Assembly: GCA_017483945.1 (NCBI GenBank)
Contig: JAFUUE010000020.1
Location: forward strand, 1 to 32,957
Direction: 5' to 3'
From: Paludibacteraceae bacterium
GTDB taxonomy: Bacteria > Bacteroidota > Bacteroidia > Bacteroidales > Paludibacteraceae
DNA: 32,957 nucleotides
Part shown: one piece after another, positions 24,256 through 31,093 of the stretch
How the letters are laid out: each line of letters opens with the position of its first letter
How positions within the stretch are numbered: position 1 is the stretch's first letter
The notes under the pieces: model-generated
The model's database searches: none
Told to the model about the DNA's origin: nothing
The model's input: the letters and a program-made list of their open reading frames with translations, nothing else
Position numbers and translations under genes: made by a program

Positions 24256-26222
24256 AGTTGTACCTCCTTTTCTTCGTTTTGATATTTCCTGAGCGTGTCG
24301 ATGACGGATATGACGGCAGCCACGCTGGGTGCGTAACTCATGCCGCCGTGTCCTTTGTAGGGCGGGTTGCCGTCGTATAGCTCGTTGAGTGTGCCGATGC
24401 ACAGCTCGGCCATCTCGGCCTCGAAGCCCACGAGCAGCCGTTCCATGAAGCCCCGGCCGCTGTACTTATAGACATTCATGTAGGCGCGGGCATAGGCGGC
24501 GATGGTGAAGGGCCATACGGGGCCGTTGTGGAAGTTGCGGTCGCGCTCCAACTGGCCGCCGATATAGACCGGGCGGTAGTCGCCGCTCTTGGGCGAGAGG
24601 GTGCGCAGACCCTTGGGCGTCAGCAGCTCCTTCGTACAGATATCGACCACGGCTTTCTGCTGCTTGCGGTCCAGCGGGCTGTAGGGCAGACCGGCCGCCC
24701 AAATCTGGTTGGGGCGCACCTCGCGGTTATGGTAGTCGCCGACCACGTAGTCGTCCAGATAAACGCCGTTCCAGAAGGTGCTGACGAAGGCGTCGCGTGT
24801 TATCTCGGCCTGATAGTCCATCAGGTCCGCACTCGGCTCCTTGCCCAACTCCCGCAGCATCTCGCCGGCGAAGCGCAGGGCGTTGTACCACAGGGCGTTT
24901 ATCTCCACCACGTAGCCTGTACGCGGCGTGATGGGACGTCCCCACTCGCTGGCGTTCATCCATGTGGCGGGGCGTTGTGTGCCGTCCACCCACAGCAGAC
25001 CGTTCTGGTGGAGCAACGCACGCGGGTGATGCTGCTTGCGGTAGAAGGCGATGATATCCTGCACCAGCGTGCCGTATTTCTTGGCCGCATCGGCGGGCGT
25101 GTATTTATGGGCATATTTCTGGAATGCGCGCACCAGCCACAGCAACGCGTCCGGCTCGTCCAGTCCCCGCAGACGCAGGGCGCGGCGTGCTTCGTCGTCG
25201 CCGCTCATGAACGTCCGCACTTCCTCCACGGCCGTCTTGTCGATGATGGCGTCCCAGTATTCGGGACGGTCGATGTCCAGCGTGCAGCTCGGTGTGGCGA
25301 AGAACTCCTCCCGGGCGGTGGCGCCGAACCAGGGGTAGCCCGCCAGCAGGTGGCACTTGTCACCCTCCCTGCGGTAGAACTGCGCAGCCGAGTTCTTCAG
25401 ACAGGCGAACATGTCGTCACGCGAGTTGCGGCGCTCTGTCTCTTTGTTCCACAGCGCCTTGAGCGATGTCGGCTTCACCTCGCTGATGCCGGCCGAGAAG
25501 ATGACGCTCTCGCCCTGACGCATCGGCAGTTCGAACCAGCCCGGCACGAGCAGGTCCTCCTTGTACTCGAAACCACGCTCCTGCTCCTTCTGGTACTCGA
25601 TGTTCTTGTACCAGTGCGGCTCGTGGCAGTAGTCCGCTTTCTTGCTGAACTGCATGTACAACTGCGGGAACTCGGGGTACATCTGCGCCACGCGGCCGTT
25701 CGCGCACTCGTCCATGTTGGCACATGCGCGGTCGTTCTCGTGCGTCAACTCGTTCACGCTGCGGAACGCCAGGAACGGACGGAAACGCAGCGTCGTCGCG
25801 CTGTGCGCCTGCACCAGCGTGTAGCGAATGAGCACACGCGGCTCAAAGCTCACCAACATGCGCTCCTTGGTCAGGATGACACCGCCCACACGGTACGTCG
25901 TCTTCGAGATGACGATGCAGTCAAACTCGCGGATGTACTTGTGACCGTTGGGGGAGAACTCGTTGTGCCCGTACTTATGGATGCCCAGGTTGAACTCGGC
26001 CCCGTGCTGGATAACGGTCTCGTCCAGCGAGCTGAGCAACACGTAATTGTCCTCACTCAGGTGAGGCAAGGGCATGACCAGCTGGCCGTGGTATTTGCGT
26101 GTGTTACAGTCCACCAACGTGGTGCTGTTGTACACACCGGCACGGTTGGTGCGAATCATCTCTTTCGAGAGTGACCGCTCCAGATTGACCAGCAGTGTCT
26201 TGTCAAAATTGAGGTAACTCAT
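24252..26222 (-). CDS. Glycogen debranching enzyme (amylo-alpha-1,6-glucosidase type)
   Basis: This 656-residue protein removes alpha-1,6 branches from glycogen in the cytoplasm. The N-terminal domain (about 1-260) carries NRAGVYNSTTLVDCNTRKYH and GQLVMPLP; the C-terminal (alpha/alpha)6 domain carries LLHQNGLLWVDGTQRPATWM, GYVVEINALWYNALRFAGEM, QIWAAGLPYSPLDRKQQ and FHNGPVWPFTIAAYARAYMN, all typical of archaeal/bacterial GDE proteins. The start at 26222 (MSYLNFDKTLLVNLERSLSK) is chosen by homology; the frame extends 30 residues upstream without matching the family. It is first in the operon with the glycosyltransferase, GH57 and porin genes, and has a promoter at 26340-26370 and a leader of about 110 nt. 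Confidence 0.93.
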   Translation of the reverse strand: MSYLNFDKTLLVNLERSLSKEMIRTNRAGVYNSTTLVDCNTRKYHGQLVMPLPHLSEDNYVLLSSLDETVIQHGAEFNLGIHKYGHNEFSPNGHKYIREFDCIVISKTTYRVGGVILTKERMLVSFEPRVLIRYTLVQAHSATTLRFRPFLAFRSVNELTHENDRACANMDECANGRVAQMYPEFPQLYMQFSKKADYCHEPHWYKNIEYQKEQERGFEYKEDLLVPGWFELPMRQGESVIFSAGISEVKPTSLKALWNKETERRNSRDDMFACLKNSAAQFYRREGDKCHLLAGYPWFGATAREEFFATPSCTLDIDRPEYWDAIIDKTAVEEVRTFMSGDDEARRALRLRGLDEPDALLWLVRAFQKYAHKYTPADAAKKYGTLVQDIIAFYRKQHHPRALLHQNGLLWVDGTQRPATWMNASEWGRPITPRTGYVVEINALWYNALRFAGEMLRELGKEPSADLMDYQAEITRDAFVSTFWNGVYLDDYVVGDYHNREVRPNQIWAAGLPYSPLDRKQQKAVVDICTKELLTPKGLRTLSPKSGDYRPVYIGGQLERDRNFHNGPVWPFTIAAYARAYMNVYKYSGRGFMERLLVGFEAEMAELCIGTLNELYDGNPPYKGHGGMSYAPSVAAVISVIDTLRKYQNEEKEVQL

Positions 26223-26339
26223 GGTATATATGTTGTTAATTTCTGAATCGTCGAATCCTATAGTTCTTGCGGGCGACTGAAGACGGAACAGATAACCTGT
26301 TTCCGATGTCACGTATCCGACTCCTTTTTTATCGCGCTA

Positions 26340-26370
26340 CAAAGTTACGCTTTTTTTCTGACCCGTGCAA
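26340..26370 (-). promoter_or_regulatory. Promoter of the glycogen operon
   Basis: On the minus strand TTGCACGGGTC begins at 26370 and TAACTTTG spans 26347-26340, with a 20-nt spacing and an A-tract. It overlaps the last codons of the gene at 26345-26812. Confidence 0.8.
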
Positions 26371-26812
26371 ATTTATTTGCATTTTTGTCTTCTTCCTGAG
26401 CCCGAATCGCTCGGTAGATGCTTACATACACGTAGTTATAGAAACGATACGGTTTGTCTGCATAAGCTGGCGAATGCCGATAGGCTTCGTACTGAGCAAC
26501 CCACCATGCGCCTTCTTCAGCCTTCTCTTTCGGACAATCTTCAGGATGAAGTGCTGCATGCTCTATGTCATGTGCCGTTCGCTGCGCGGCCTTTATCATC
26601 GCACGGTTCTTCGTCGCACCTTCCGACCACGCACCTTCGTGCATGGGATACCGATATAACTCATGCAACTTGCGACCATCCGGCGCATAACTCTTCTCTC
26701 CATAATCGTGCCATCGGCTCACCACTCGATAGCGGTTCGCTTGTCCGTCTTTTACACTGTCTATGGCACCCCGCACCGTGTCTATCGGACGATTATACAA
26801 TACTCTTGTCAT
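26345..26812 (-). CDS. Hypothetical protein, 155 aa
   Basis: I do not recognise a named family. The start at 26812 (MTRVLYNRPIDTVRGAIDSV) follows the repeat leader; the 34 upstream in-frame residues are the repeats themselves and are rejected. The N-terminus 'VLYNRPIDTVRGAI' followed by a basic, aromatic stretch resembles small hypothetical proteins often seen in Bacteroidales genomes. The middle has RRYRVVSRWHDYG-like sequence and KLHELYRYPMHEGAWSEGAT. The C-terminal helical half (EGAWWVAQYEAYRHSPAYAD, YNYVYVSIYRAIRAQEEDKN) is rich in aromatics and charge. No signal peptide or membrane segment is present. The 3' end overlaps the glycogen-operon promoter. The function is unknown. Confidence 0.65.
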   Translation of the reverse strand: MTRVLYNRPIDTVRGAIDSVKDGQANRYRVVSRWHDYGEKSYAPDGRKLHELYRYPMHEGAWSEGATKNRAMIKAAQRTAHDIEHAALHPEDCPKEKAEEGAWWVAQYEAYRHSPAYADKPYRFYNYVYVSIYRAIRAQEEDKNANKFARVRKKA

Positions 26813-26835
26813 ACAATGTGATTTTAGTTTAATTC

Positions 26836-26915
26836 CAAATTCCTGTCCCTCCAACTTTCTGTCCCTCCAATTCCAACTTCCTGTCCCTCCAATTCCAATT
26901 TCCTGTCCCTTCATT
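26836..26915 (-). repeat. 22-bp purine-rich repeats in the leader of the gene at 26345
   Basis: On the minus strand, units begin GGACAGGAAATTGG, GGACAGGAAGTTGG, GGACAGAAAGTTGG and GGACAGGAATTTGG. Two are 22 bp long and the third has a 6-bp deletion. They end about 24 nt before the start codon and contain no C-rich stretch or obvious stop signal. Confidence 0.88.
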
Positions 26916-27070
26916 TCCGGATTCTTCTCGGCCTATGTCCGTACCAATCCTAGACATTGTAGCATGTCCTACGCTACCTACACACTACTTTCGCGCCACC
27001 TCCGCTATCGTGGAAAAAGAGACTCCGGTGCGCATTCAGTCTGCACGCGTTCGCCGTCGAAAATCCAATG

Positions 27071-27101
27071 CAAAGATATAAAAATATATTGACATATGCA
27101 A
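27071..27101 (-). promoter_or_regulatory. Promoter of the gene at 26345-26812
   Basis: On the minus strand TTGCATATGTC begins at 27101 and TATCTTTG spans 27078-27071, with a 20-nt spacing. The leader is about 250 nt and contains the 22-bp repeats near its 3' end; the rest of 26916-27070 shows nothing I can name. Confidence 0.8.
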
Positions 27102-27147
27102 TATTCTCTCCATTGAATCGTAAAAAAATGGAAAAAGCGCTCTTTTC

Positions 27148-27178
27148 TTGCATAAACCAAAATAAAGTTGTATCTTTG
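27148..27178 (+). promoter_or_regulatory. Promoter of the A+T-rich lipoprotein operon
   Basis: TTGCATAAACC starts at 27148 and TATCTTTG at 27171, with a 20-nt spacing. It diverges from the promoter at 27071-27101. The transcript would begin near 27185 and carry a leader of about 370 nt. Confidence 0.82.
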
Positions 27179-27297
27179 CAATCGGTTAACTGCCGGATGA
27201 TAGAAAACAAATAATAACAAAACATAAATACACAGCCTATGAAGCATAGCAACTAAAAGGCAATATACATAAATTATAGCGTTTTAGCTCAAATACT

Positions 27298-27434
27298 TGG
27301 GTCTGTAAAAAGCTGGACACTTATTATAGACTTATGATATACCAAGGAACAAGCCGAAATGCTCACGTTGAAGCGTGGGCTTTGTTCATGTAGATTTGGT
27401 ATATCAAGGTAGTCCAGCAAATCCTTCAGACCCA
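27298..27434 (+). ncRNA. Structured RNA element in the operon leader
   Basis: Nested pairings fold 137 nt into one long hairpin: TGGGTCTG (27298) with CAGACCCA (27427); GCTGGAC (27312) with GTCCAGC (27412); TGATATACCAA (27335) with TTGGTATATCA (27396); GAACAA (27347) with TTGTTC (27382); and at the tip GCTCACG (27361) with CGTGGGC (27374). The tip pairs perfectly only with a G-U wobble on the plus strand, which favours a plus-strand RNA. A second hairpin, TTAGCGCC (27448) with GGCGCTAA (27491), follows. It could be a cis-regulatory leader, a processed small RNA, or a transposed palindromic element. I cannot match it to a named RNA family. Confidence 0.6.
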
Positions 27435-27556
27435 GATTGAAAGCAACTTAGCGCCACGCTCTTTTTATGTGCCTACTTCCCGATTCTTACGGCGCTAACG
27501 GAGTATTCGAAAAGCCGATAAGTGAGTAGAGATACTATAACAAACAAAATGCATTT

Positions 27557-28120
27557 ATGTTAAACAAAAAGTTGATTATTGCATCCATGACGATGGCATG
27601 CATGTTCACAATGACATCTTGCTTTGGCCCGAGAAAGATGACGCAGCGAGTTGTCCCGACTGCCGTTAACACAATCAATTCTGTCGGGTTGTCAGAGTTA
27701 AATCTCAAACACGGAACAGATTACACGATTGTAAATACTGTCACGGCAGAAGCTACTGTTCTGTATAGAGAACAGAAGAAAGGAACAAAAATTACGATTA
27801 AAGAGGAAAACAACGAGTTTGAAATAACTTTTGAGTTCGATAGCGAACAGGAAAGATGGTATCGCACCGATTTTGAAGGTATTGCGCGTTTTGGTTTCTT
27901 CTCCAATGATGATTACTACCAGAACTACTCCATGATTTATCCCGAAAACGTAGTACGTAATCTTGCTATGTATCGTATTATTAATCAGGCTAAAGTTCGC
28001 GGAGCAGATGGTATTATTGAACCGGTTGTTTCTACTAATGTAGAACAGCAAGGTAAAGACATCGTATTTAAGACTACAGCAACTGCCAAACTTATCAAAT
28101 TGAAAACTGACGCTAAATAA
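27557..28120 (+). CDS. Lipoprotein of unknown function, 187 aa
   Basis: MLNKKLIIASMTMACMFTMTSC is a lipoprotein signal with the lipid-bearing Cys at residue 22. The mature part has a short linker (FGPRKMTQRVVPTAVNTINS), then a beta-rich segment (YTIVNTVTAEATVLYREQKK, KITIKEENNEFEITFEF). It ends with a stretch in which IINQAKVRGADGIIEPVVST resembles the 'ADGII.P' segment of periplasmic lipoproteins in curli/CsgG-like and DUF-type operons. It is the first gene of a three-gene A+T-rich unit, 8 nt upstream of the next. Codons end in A/T far more often than in the flanking operons. Function unknown; envelope location is well supported. Confidence 0.8.
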   Translation: MLNKKLIIASMTMACMFTMTSCFGPRKMTQRVVPTAVNTINSVGLSELNLKHGTDYTIVNTVTAEATVLYREQKKGTKITIKEENNEFEITFEFDSEQERWYRTDFEGIARFGFFSNDDYYQNYSMIYPENVVRNLAMYRIINQAKVRGADGIIEPVVSTNVEQQGKDIVFKTTATAKLIKLKTDAK

Positions 28121-28128
28121 AAACTATC

Positions 28129-29109
28129 ATGAAAACTAAATTTATTCTTGCCGTAATGGCTTTAGTGGCTTTAACAACCACCTCTTGTTCTTCTATGCGC
28201 AAGGCAGCACCCGCTCCTGCTCCTGCTCCTCAGCCGCAAGTACAAACAATCAACCTTGCTCTTGTAGAGAATCCGCAGGCTGACAAGTATGCTAATTTGG
28301 AGTACGGTATCCGCCTGAATGTCCAAGACGGTCGATCTGACAAACGCCTTATCCAAGTCTATGACGCGGCTGCAACAAGCAAGCCCACAGTTAATGTCAA
28401 TCCGGGTATCGGCTCCTTCGTGCCCGAAAGTATGCGTCGCTATATGCGTACTATGGGCTTCAACATGGACGCAGATGTAGCTACGGATTATTTGATGCAA
28501 ATCACGATTAAGGAGTTCCACACCGACTGGCTGTCTGGTATAGGATGGAACGGAACGGTTATCATGGATGTGAAAATCTTTGACCACAATCGTGCTATCG
28601 TTTATCCGACTACCGAGGTCGCAGGTCGCGCCAGTGTTTATGGTAGTGCACAATCCATTTCGTACGCTCAGCAAGCCATCAACAAAGCTTATGCTGCCGC
28701 ACTTGCCGACATCGACTGGGATCGCGTTGCCTACTTCCTCCATCGTGCTAAAGACCCGAAACAAGAGGCTAACAAGAAAGTCACAGGCGAAGGTAATACC
28801 GCTTTGGAGCACATCGCTGTGCATTGGAATGTCAATTCGCGCCCGCAAGGAGCTGATGTATCATGGCGTGTTATTTCTCAAACACCCGAAGTAAAGAACC
28901 AGAACTACAAATATCTGGAGACCACTCCGTACGAGGGAACTGAGACAATTAACATCAAAGGCTTGACATATAACAATGCCGGAAATGTGCAAATCGAAAT
29001 CAAGTGTGAGAAGAAAGGTTACTACTCCCAAACCAAGAAGTTGCCTATCCTTTCTATAATTGATGACAATGATGTAAGTTACATGTTCCGCTTAGTTCCC
29101 GAAGACTAA
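28129..29109 (+). CDS. Lipoprotein of unknown function, 326 aa
   Basis: MKTKFILAVMALVALTTTSC is a lipoprotein signal (Cys20), followed by a proline/alanine linker (APAPAPAPQPQVQ). Residues of about 40-215 form a domain with YGIRLNVQDGRSDKRLIQVY, ESMRRYMRTMGFNMDADVAT and LMQITIKEFHTDWLSGIGWN. This resembles YajG-type outer-membrane lipoproteins in layout (a variable-strand then a helix carrying the 'Y' segment), but I am not sure of the assignment. The C-terminal region of about 95 residues (TTPYEGTETINIKGLTYNNA, IEIKCEKKGYYSQTKKLP) looks PEGA/Ig-like. Its stop codon overlaps the start of the next gene by one base (TAATG). It probably forms an envelope complex with its neighbours. Confidence 0.78.
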   Translation: MKTKFILAVMALVALTTTSCSSMRKAAPAPAPAPQPQVQTINLALVENPQADKYANLEYGIRLNVQDGRSDKRLIQVYDAAATSKPTVNVNPGIGSFVPESMRRYMRTMGFNMDADVATDYLMQITIKEFHTDWLSGIGWNGTVIMDVKIFDHNRAIVYPTTEVAGRASVYGSAQSISYAQQAINKAYAAALADIDWDRVAYFLHRAKDPKQEANKKVTGEGNTALEHIAVHWNVNSRPQGADVSWRVISQTPEVKNQNYKYLETTPYEGTETINIKGLTYNNAGNVQIEIKCEKKGYYSQTKKLPILSIIDDNDVSYMFRLVPED

Positions 29110-29630
29110 TGAAACGGATTCTATTGGCCTTGTGCACAATAATTCCTGCGTTTGCTTTTGCAGACATCATTGCCACATACAACAATGGAAACATTGAGGA
29201 TGTGACGGTGGTGTCTGTGGGAGCGGATGAGGTGGTGTACAAGAAGGGCAACGCTCAAAAATCTATTGCTTCCTCTGAAGTAGAAGGAGTACTTTACGAT
29301 GACGGCCGTTTTGTCTCTCCACCCAAGAAAGCTGCAGTAACTGAATCATTCGAATCTACTTCTGATGATTCATGGGCTGTTGATGATGCTGCCACTGATG
29401 ATTCTCAAACAGCGTCCTCTAACCGCCAAAAACGGGAGAAGAAAGAACGTAGTGGAGGAAACTCTGAGGTCGGGCAGGCATTCAAAGAAGCAGGCTCTGC
29501 TATCAAAGATGCATTTACCACTATGTTTGATGCAATAGGTAAGAAGAAAGACAAGAGTCCTTCTGAAAGTTCGACAACAGAAACAGATGCTAATCAATCT
29601 TCCCCTTCCGCTTCTGATGATGGCTGGTAA
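29109..29630 (+). CDS. Exported protein with low-complexity acidic/serine region, 173 aa
   Basis: MKRILLALCTIIPAFAFA is a Sec signal peptide. The mature N-terminus (DIIATYNNGNIEDVTVVSVG, ADEVVYKKGNAQKSIASSEV) is a small beta-domain like those that follow lipoprotein partners in Bacteroidetes, with the sense 'expression at position' rather than an enzyme. The rest is low complexity: SDDSWAVDDAATDDSQTASS, then a basic patch (NRQKREKKERS), a possible amphipathic helix (GQAFKEAGSAIKDAFTTMFD), and a serine-rich tail ending DDGW. It is the last gene of the A+T-rich unit, followed 24 nt later by a strong terminator. I do not recognise it. Confidence 0.75.
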   Translation: MKRILLALCTIIPAFAFADIIATYNNGNIEDVTVVSVGADEVVYKKGNAQKSIASSEVEGVLYDDGRFVSPPKKAAVTESFESTSDDSWAVDDAATDDSQTASSNRQKREKKERSGGNSEVGQAFKEAGSAIKDAFTTMFDAIGKKKDKSPSESSTTETDANQSSPSASDDGW

Positions 29631-29653
29631 AGATACGTAGCAACATTATTTAT

Positions 29654-29692
29654 AAAGAAGAGTGTGCAAGTATTTATGTCACACTCTTCTTT
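29654..29692 (+). terminator. Rho-independent terminator of the A+T-rich operon
   Basis: AAAGAAGAGTGTG, 13-nt loop, CACACTCTTCTTT, followed by TTATTATTC. A perfect 13-bp stem with a T-rich tail, 24 nt past the last gene. Confidence 0.9.
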
Positions 29693-29888
29693 TATTATTC
29701 TCACCCGTAATCGCCGTTAATCCGCTCGGCGATTGCATCGCCGTCAATGAGTCTCGTCCATTTCCCGAAATACTATTCGGGGCTTCGTCCATTACAGGCG
29801 GATATTATCAGCCGCTCTCTATGTTCTGGAAAGGGTTGCACTCCATGCGCCTAAGGATGTTGTTTCTTGCTGCAAAATTCTTGAAGAA
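29693..29888. other. Gene-free stretch with consecutive small hairpins
   Basis: CGGCGAT-tgc-ATCGCCG (29727-29743) and CCCGAA-atacta-TTCGGG (29764-29781) are perfect stems. A weaker GCGG...CCGC pair lies at 29798-29815. TCGTCCATT occurs twice (29754 and 29786), flanking the second hairpin. A 92-residue open frame crosses this region but overlaps the terminator and shows no protein-like pattern. The following gene's promoter starts at 29890. Confidence 0.5.
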
Positions 29889-29889
29889 T

Positions 29890-29920
29890 TTGTACAATCC
29901 AAAATATTATACTACCTTTG
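29890..29920 (+). promoter_or_regulatory. Promoter of the DUF4250-phosphatase operon
   Basis: TTGTACAATCC starts at 29890 and TACCTTTG at 29913, with a 20-nt spacing. The leader of about 145 nt is largely the decamer array. Confidence 0.8.
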
Positions 29921-29960
29921 CATTGATTTTGATGTTATAAAAGAGAAACCTTTGCATCCC

Positions 29961-30070
29961 TAACCATCTTAAACAACTTCAAACCATTTTAAACAACTTC
30001 AAACCATTTTAAACAACTTCAAACCATTTTAAACCATTTTAAACAACTTCAAACAACTTCAAACCACTTC
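29961..30070 (+). repeat. Eleven A-rich decamer repeats directly before the DUF4250 start codon
   Basis: Eleven units in perfect 10-bp register, mostly alternating AAACAACTTC and AAACCATTTT, with variants TAACCATCTT (first) and AAACCACTTC (last). The array ends 2 nt before the ATG at 30073. It is the largest member of the leader-repeat family seen also before sufS, trxA and the Clp ATPase gene. Confidence 0.95.
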
Positions 30071-30072
30071 CG

Positions 30073-30261
30073 ATGGACCGATTACCCCAAACCCCTGCCA
30101 TACTGGTCTCCGCGGTGAATATGTTGCTCCGCGACGGCGAGTTCGACTCGCTGGAGGCACTCTGTTACAACTTCGACACTACCGCCGACGAACTACAAAC
30201 CTACCTCCTCCGCAACGGCTACCGCTTCGACGAGGACCAGCAGCAGTTCAAAGCATGGTGA
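30073..30261 (+). CDS. DUF4250 domain-containing protein, 62 aa
   Basis: This small cytoplasmic protein matches DUF4250 over its whole length: LPQTPAILVSAVNMLLRD, then FDSLEALCYNFDTTADEL, then LRNGYRFDEDQQQF. The pattern 'P-ILLS-VN-LRD ... LC ... GY-YD---NQF' is the family signature; its function is not known. The start at 30073 follows the decamer array. The next gene begins inside this one (7-nt overlap, 30255-30261), and the third overlaps the second, so the three are one translationally coupled operon ending in a tyrosine phosphatase. Confidence 0.85.
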   Translation: MDRLPQTPAILVSAVNMLLRDGEFDSLEALCYNFDTTADELQTYLLRNGYRFDEDQQQFKAW

Positions 30262-30527
30262 GTCGTCCGAGCATCGAGATTGCCTACAGCTTCTTCCACC
30301 AGAAGCTGCGGGTCTATGAGCACTCTGCGCTCGATTGGCAACGTGATGATATAGAGGTCGCTATCGCGGATTTTGTGGCGCAGATGAATGGCGAGCTCTA
30401 CCGCCTGCTGGCGCACGGACGGGCCGACTACCTGCTCGACCATGAACGCTTTGCCGACGACCTCCGTGACGCCGTCCGCCAACTGGAGTCTCTCAGCCTT
30501 TTGTCCCTTAATACTGACCCTATATGA
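30255..30527 (+). CDS. Hypothetical small protein, 90 aa
   Basis: I do not recognise this 90-residue protein. It has no signal peptide or membrane segment and is predicted mostly helical (RDDIEVAIADFVAQMNGELY, LLDHERFADDLRDAVRQLES), with an N-terminal SIEIAYSFFHQKLRVYEH. It overlaps the upstream DUF4250 gene by 7 nt and the downstream phosphatase gene by 4 nt (ATGA, 30524-30527), which strongly supports it as a real coding sequence. Its position suggests a role together with the phosphatase or DUF4250 protein; nothing more can be said. Confidence 0.75.
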   Translation: MVSRPSIEIAYSFFHQKLRVYEHSALDWQRDDIEVAIADFVAQMNGELYRLLAHGRADYLLDHERFADDLRDAVRQLESLSLLSLNTDPI

Positions 30528-30970
30528 CCCGAATACTATTCCTTTGTCACGGCAATATATGCCGTTCTCCCATGGCGGAGTACTTGATGCGCTATCTGGT
30601 TGAGCAGCAGGGGCGGACGCGCGATTTCGACATTGCCTCGGCGGCTGTCTCCGACGAGGAGACCGGCAACGATATCTACCCGCCGGCTAAGCGCAAACTG
30701 ACCGAGAAGGGCATACCTTTCGGCCGGCATGCAGCGCGCCGCGTCACGTCGCAGGACTACGACCGCTACGACCGCATCGTCTGCATGGACCACAGCAATA
30801 TCCGCCTGCTCACGTACCGTATCGGTGCCGACACGGCGGGCAAGGTCTCGCTCCTGCTGGACTGGGCGGGCGAGTCGCGGGACGTCGCAGACCCCTGGTA
30901 CACAGGTGATTTTGAGGCCACCTACCGCGACCTCCTCCGTGGATGCAGCGCCATGCTCCGGCAACTGTGA
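30524..30970 (+). CDS. Low-molecular-weight protein tyrosine phosphatase
   Basis: This 148-residue enzyme removes phosphate from phosphotyrosine in proteins. The phosphate-binding loop LCHGNICRSP (C8-x5-R14) is intact, as is the general-acid loop DVADPWYTGDF (Asp123). VSDEETGNDIYPPAKRKLTE and FGRHAARRVTSQDYDRYDRI match the family body (the usual 'H-AR-' and 'YDLI--MD' segments), as does CMDHSNIRLL. Length and motif order are typical. No tyrosine kinase or capsule genes are in the window, so the substrate is unknown. It is third in the DUF4250 operon and is followed by a small hairpin (GCGCC-tctt-GGCGC, 30973-30986) that may end the transcript. Confidence 0.93.
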   Translation: MTRILFLCHGNICRSPMAEYLMRYLVEQQGRTRDFDIASAAVSDEETGNDIYPPAKRKLTEKGIPFGRHAARRVTSQDYDRYDRIVCMDHSNIRLLTYRIGADTAGKVSLLLDWAGESRDVADPWYTGDFEATYRDLLRGCSAMLRQL

Positions 30971-30972
30971 CG

Positions 30973-30989
30973 GCGCCTCTTGGCGCTTT
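30973..30989 (+). terminator. Short hairpin after the phosphatase gene
   Basis: GCGCC-tctt-GGCGC followed by TTT. It is only a 5-bp stem, but it lies 3 nt past the stop codon and just before the sufS promoter. It resembles hairpin 1 of the dispersed palindrome. Confidence 0.45.
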
Positions 30990-30993
30990 CCTC

Positions 30994-31024
30994 TTGCGTA
31001 TCTCGTAAAAATGTTGTACCTTTG
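30994..31024 (+). promoter_or_regulatory. Promoter of sufS
   Basis: TTGCGTATCTC starts at 30994 and TACCTTTG at 31017, with a 20-nt spacing. The leader of about 120 nt contains a reverse-oriented heptad pair (31045-31059) and five decamer units (31094-31143). Confidence 0.82.
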
Positions 31025-31044
31025 CAGTCAGTACCATACTCGGC

Positions 31045-31059
31045 TTTCGACTTTTGACT
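31045..31059 (-). repeat. AGTCAAA/AGTCGAA heptads in the sufS leader
   Basis: On the minus strand TAGTCAAAAGTCGAAAG is one pair of the 7-bp family seen at 10934, 12235 and 14928, here in reverse orientation. Confidence 0.7.
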
Positions 31060-31093
31060 ATAGCGCAGCGACTTTTTAGTGTCTTTCCGTCTC

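Noticed and set aside
24528-26174. 548-codon open frame on the plus strand
   Set aside because: It is the antisense of the debranching enzyme gene, with a composition typical of shadow frames in G+C-rich DNA and no domain pattern.
29662-29940. 92-codon open frame after the island
   Set aside because: It begins inside the terminator stem and crosses the next promoter; no protein-like features.
29961-30070. Possible CRISPR array
   Set aside because: The repeats are contiguous 10-bp units with no spacers, and there are no cas genes; it is a leader repeat array.
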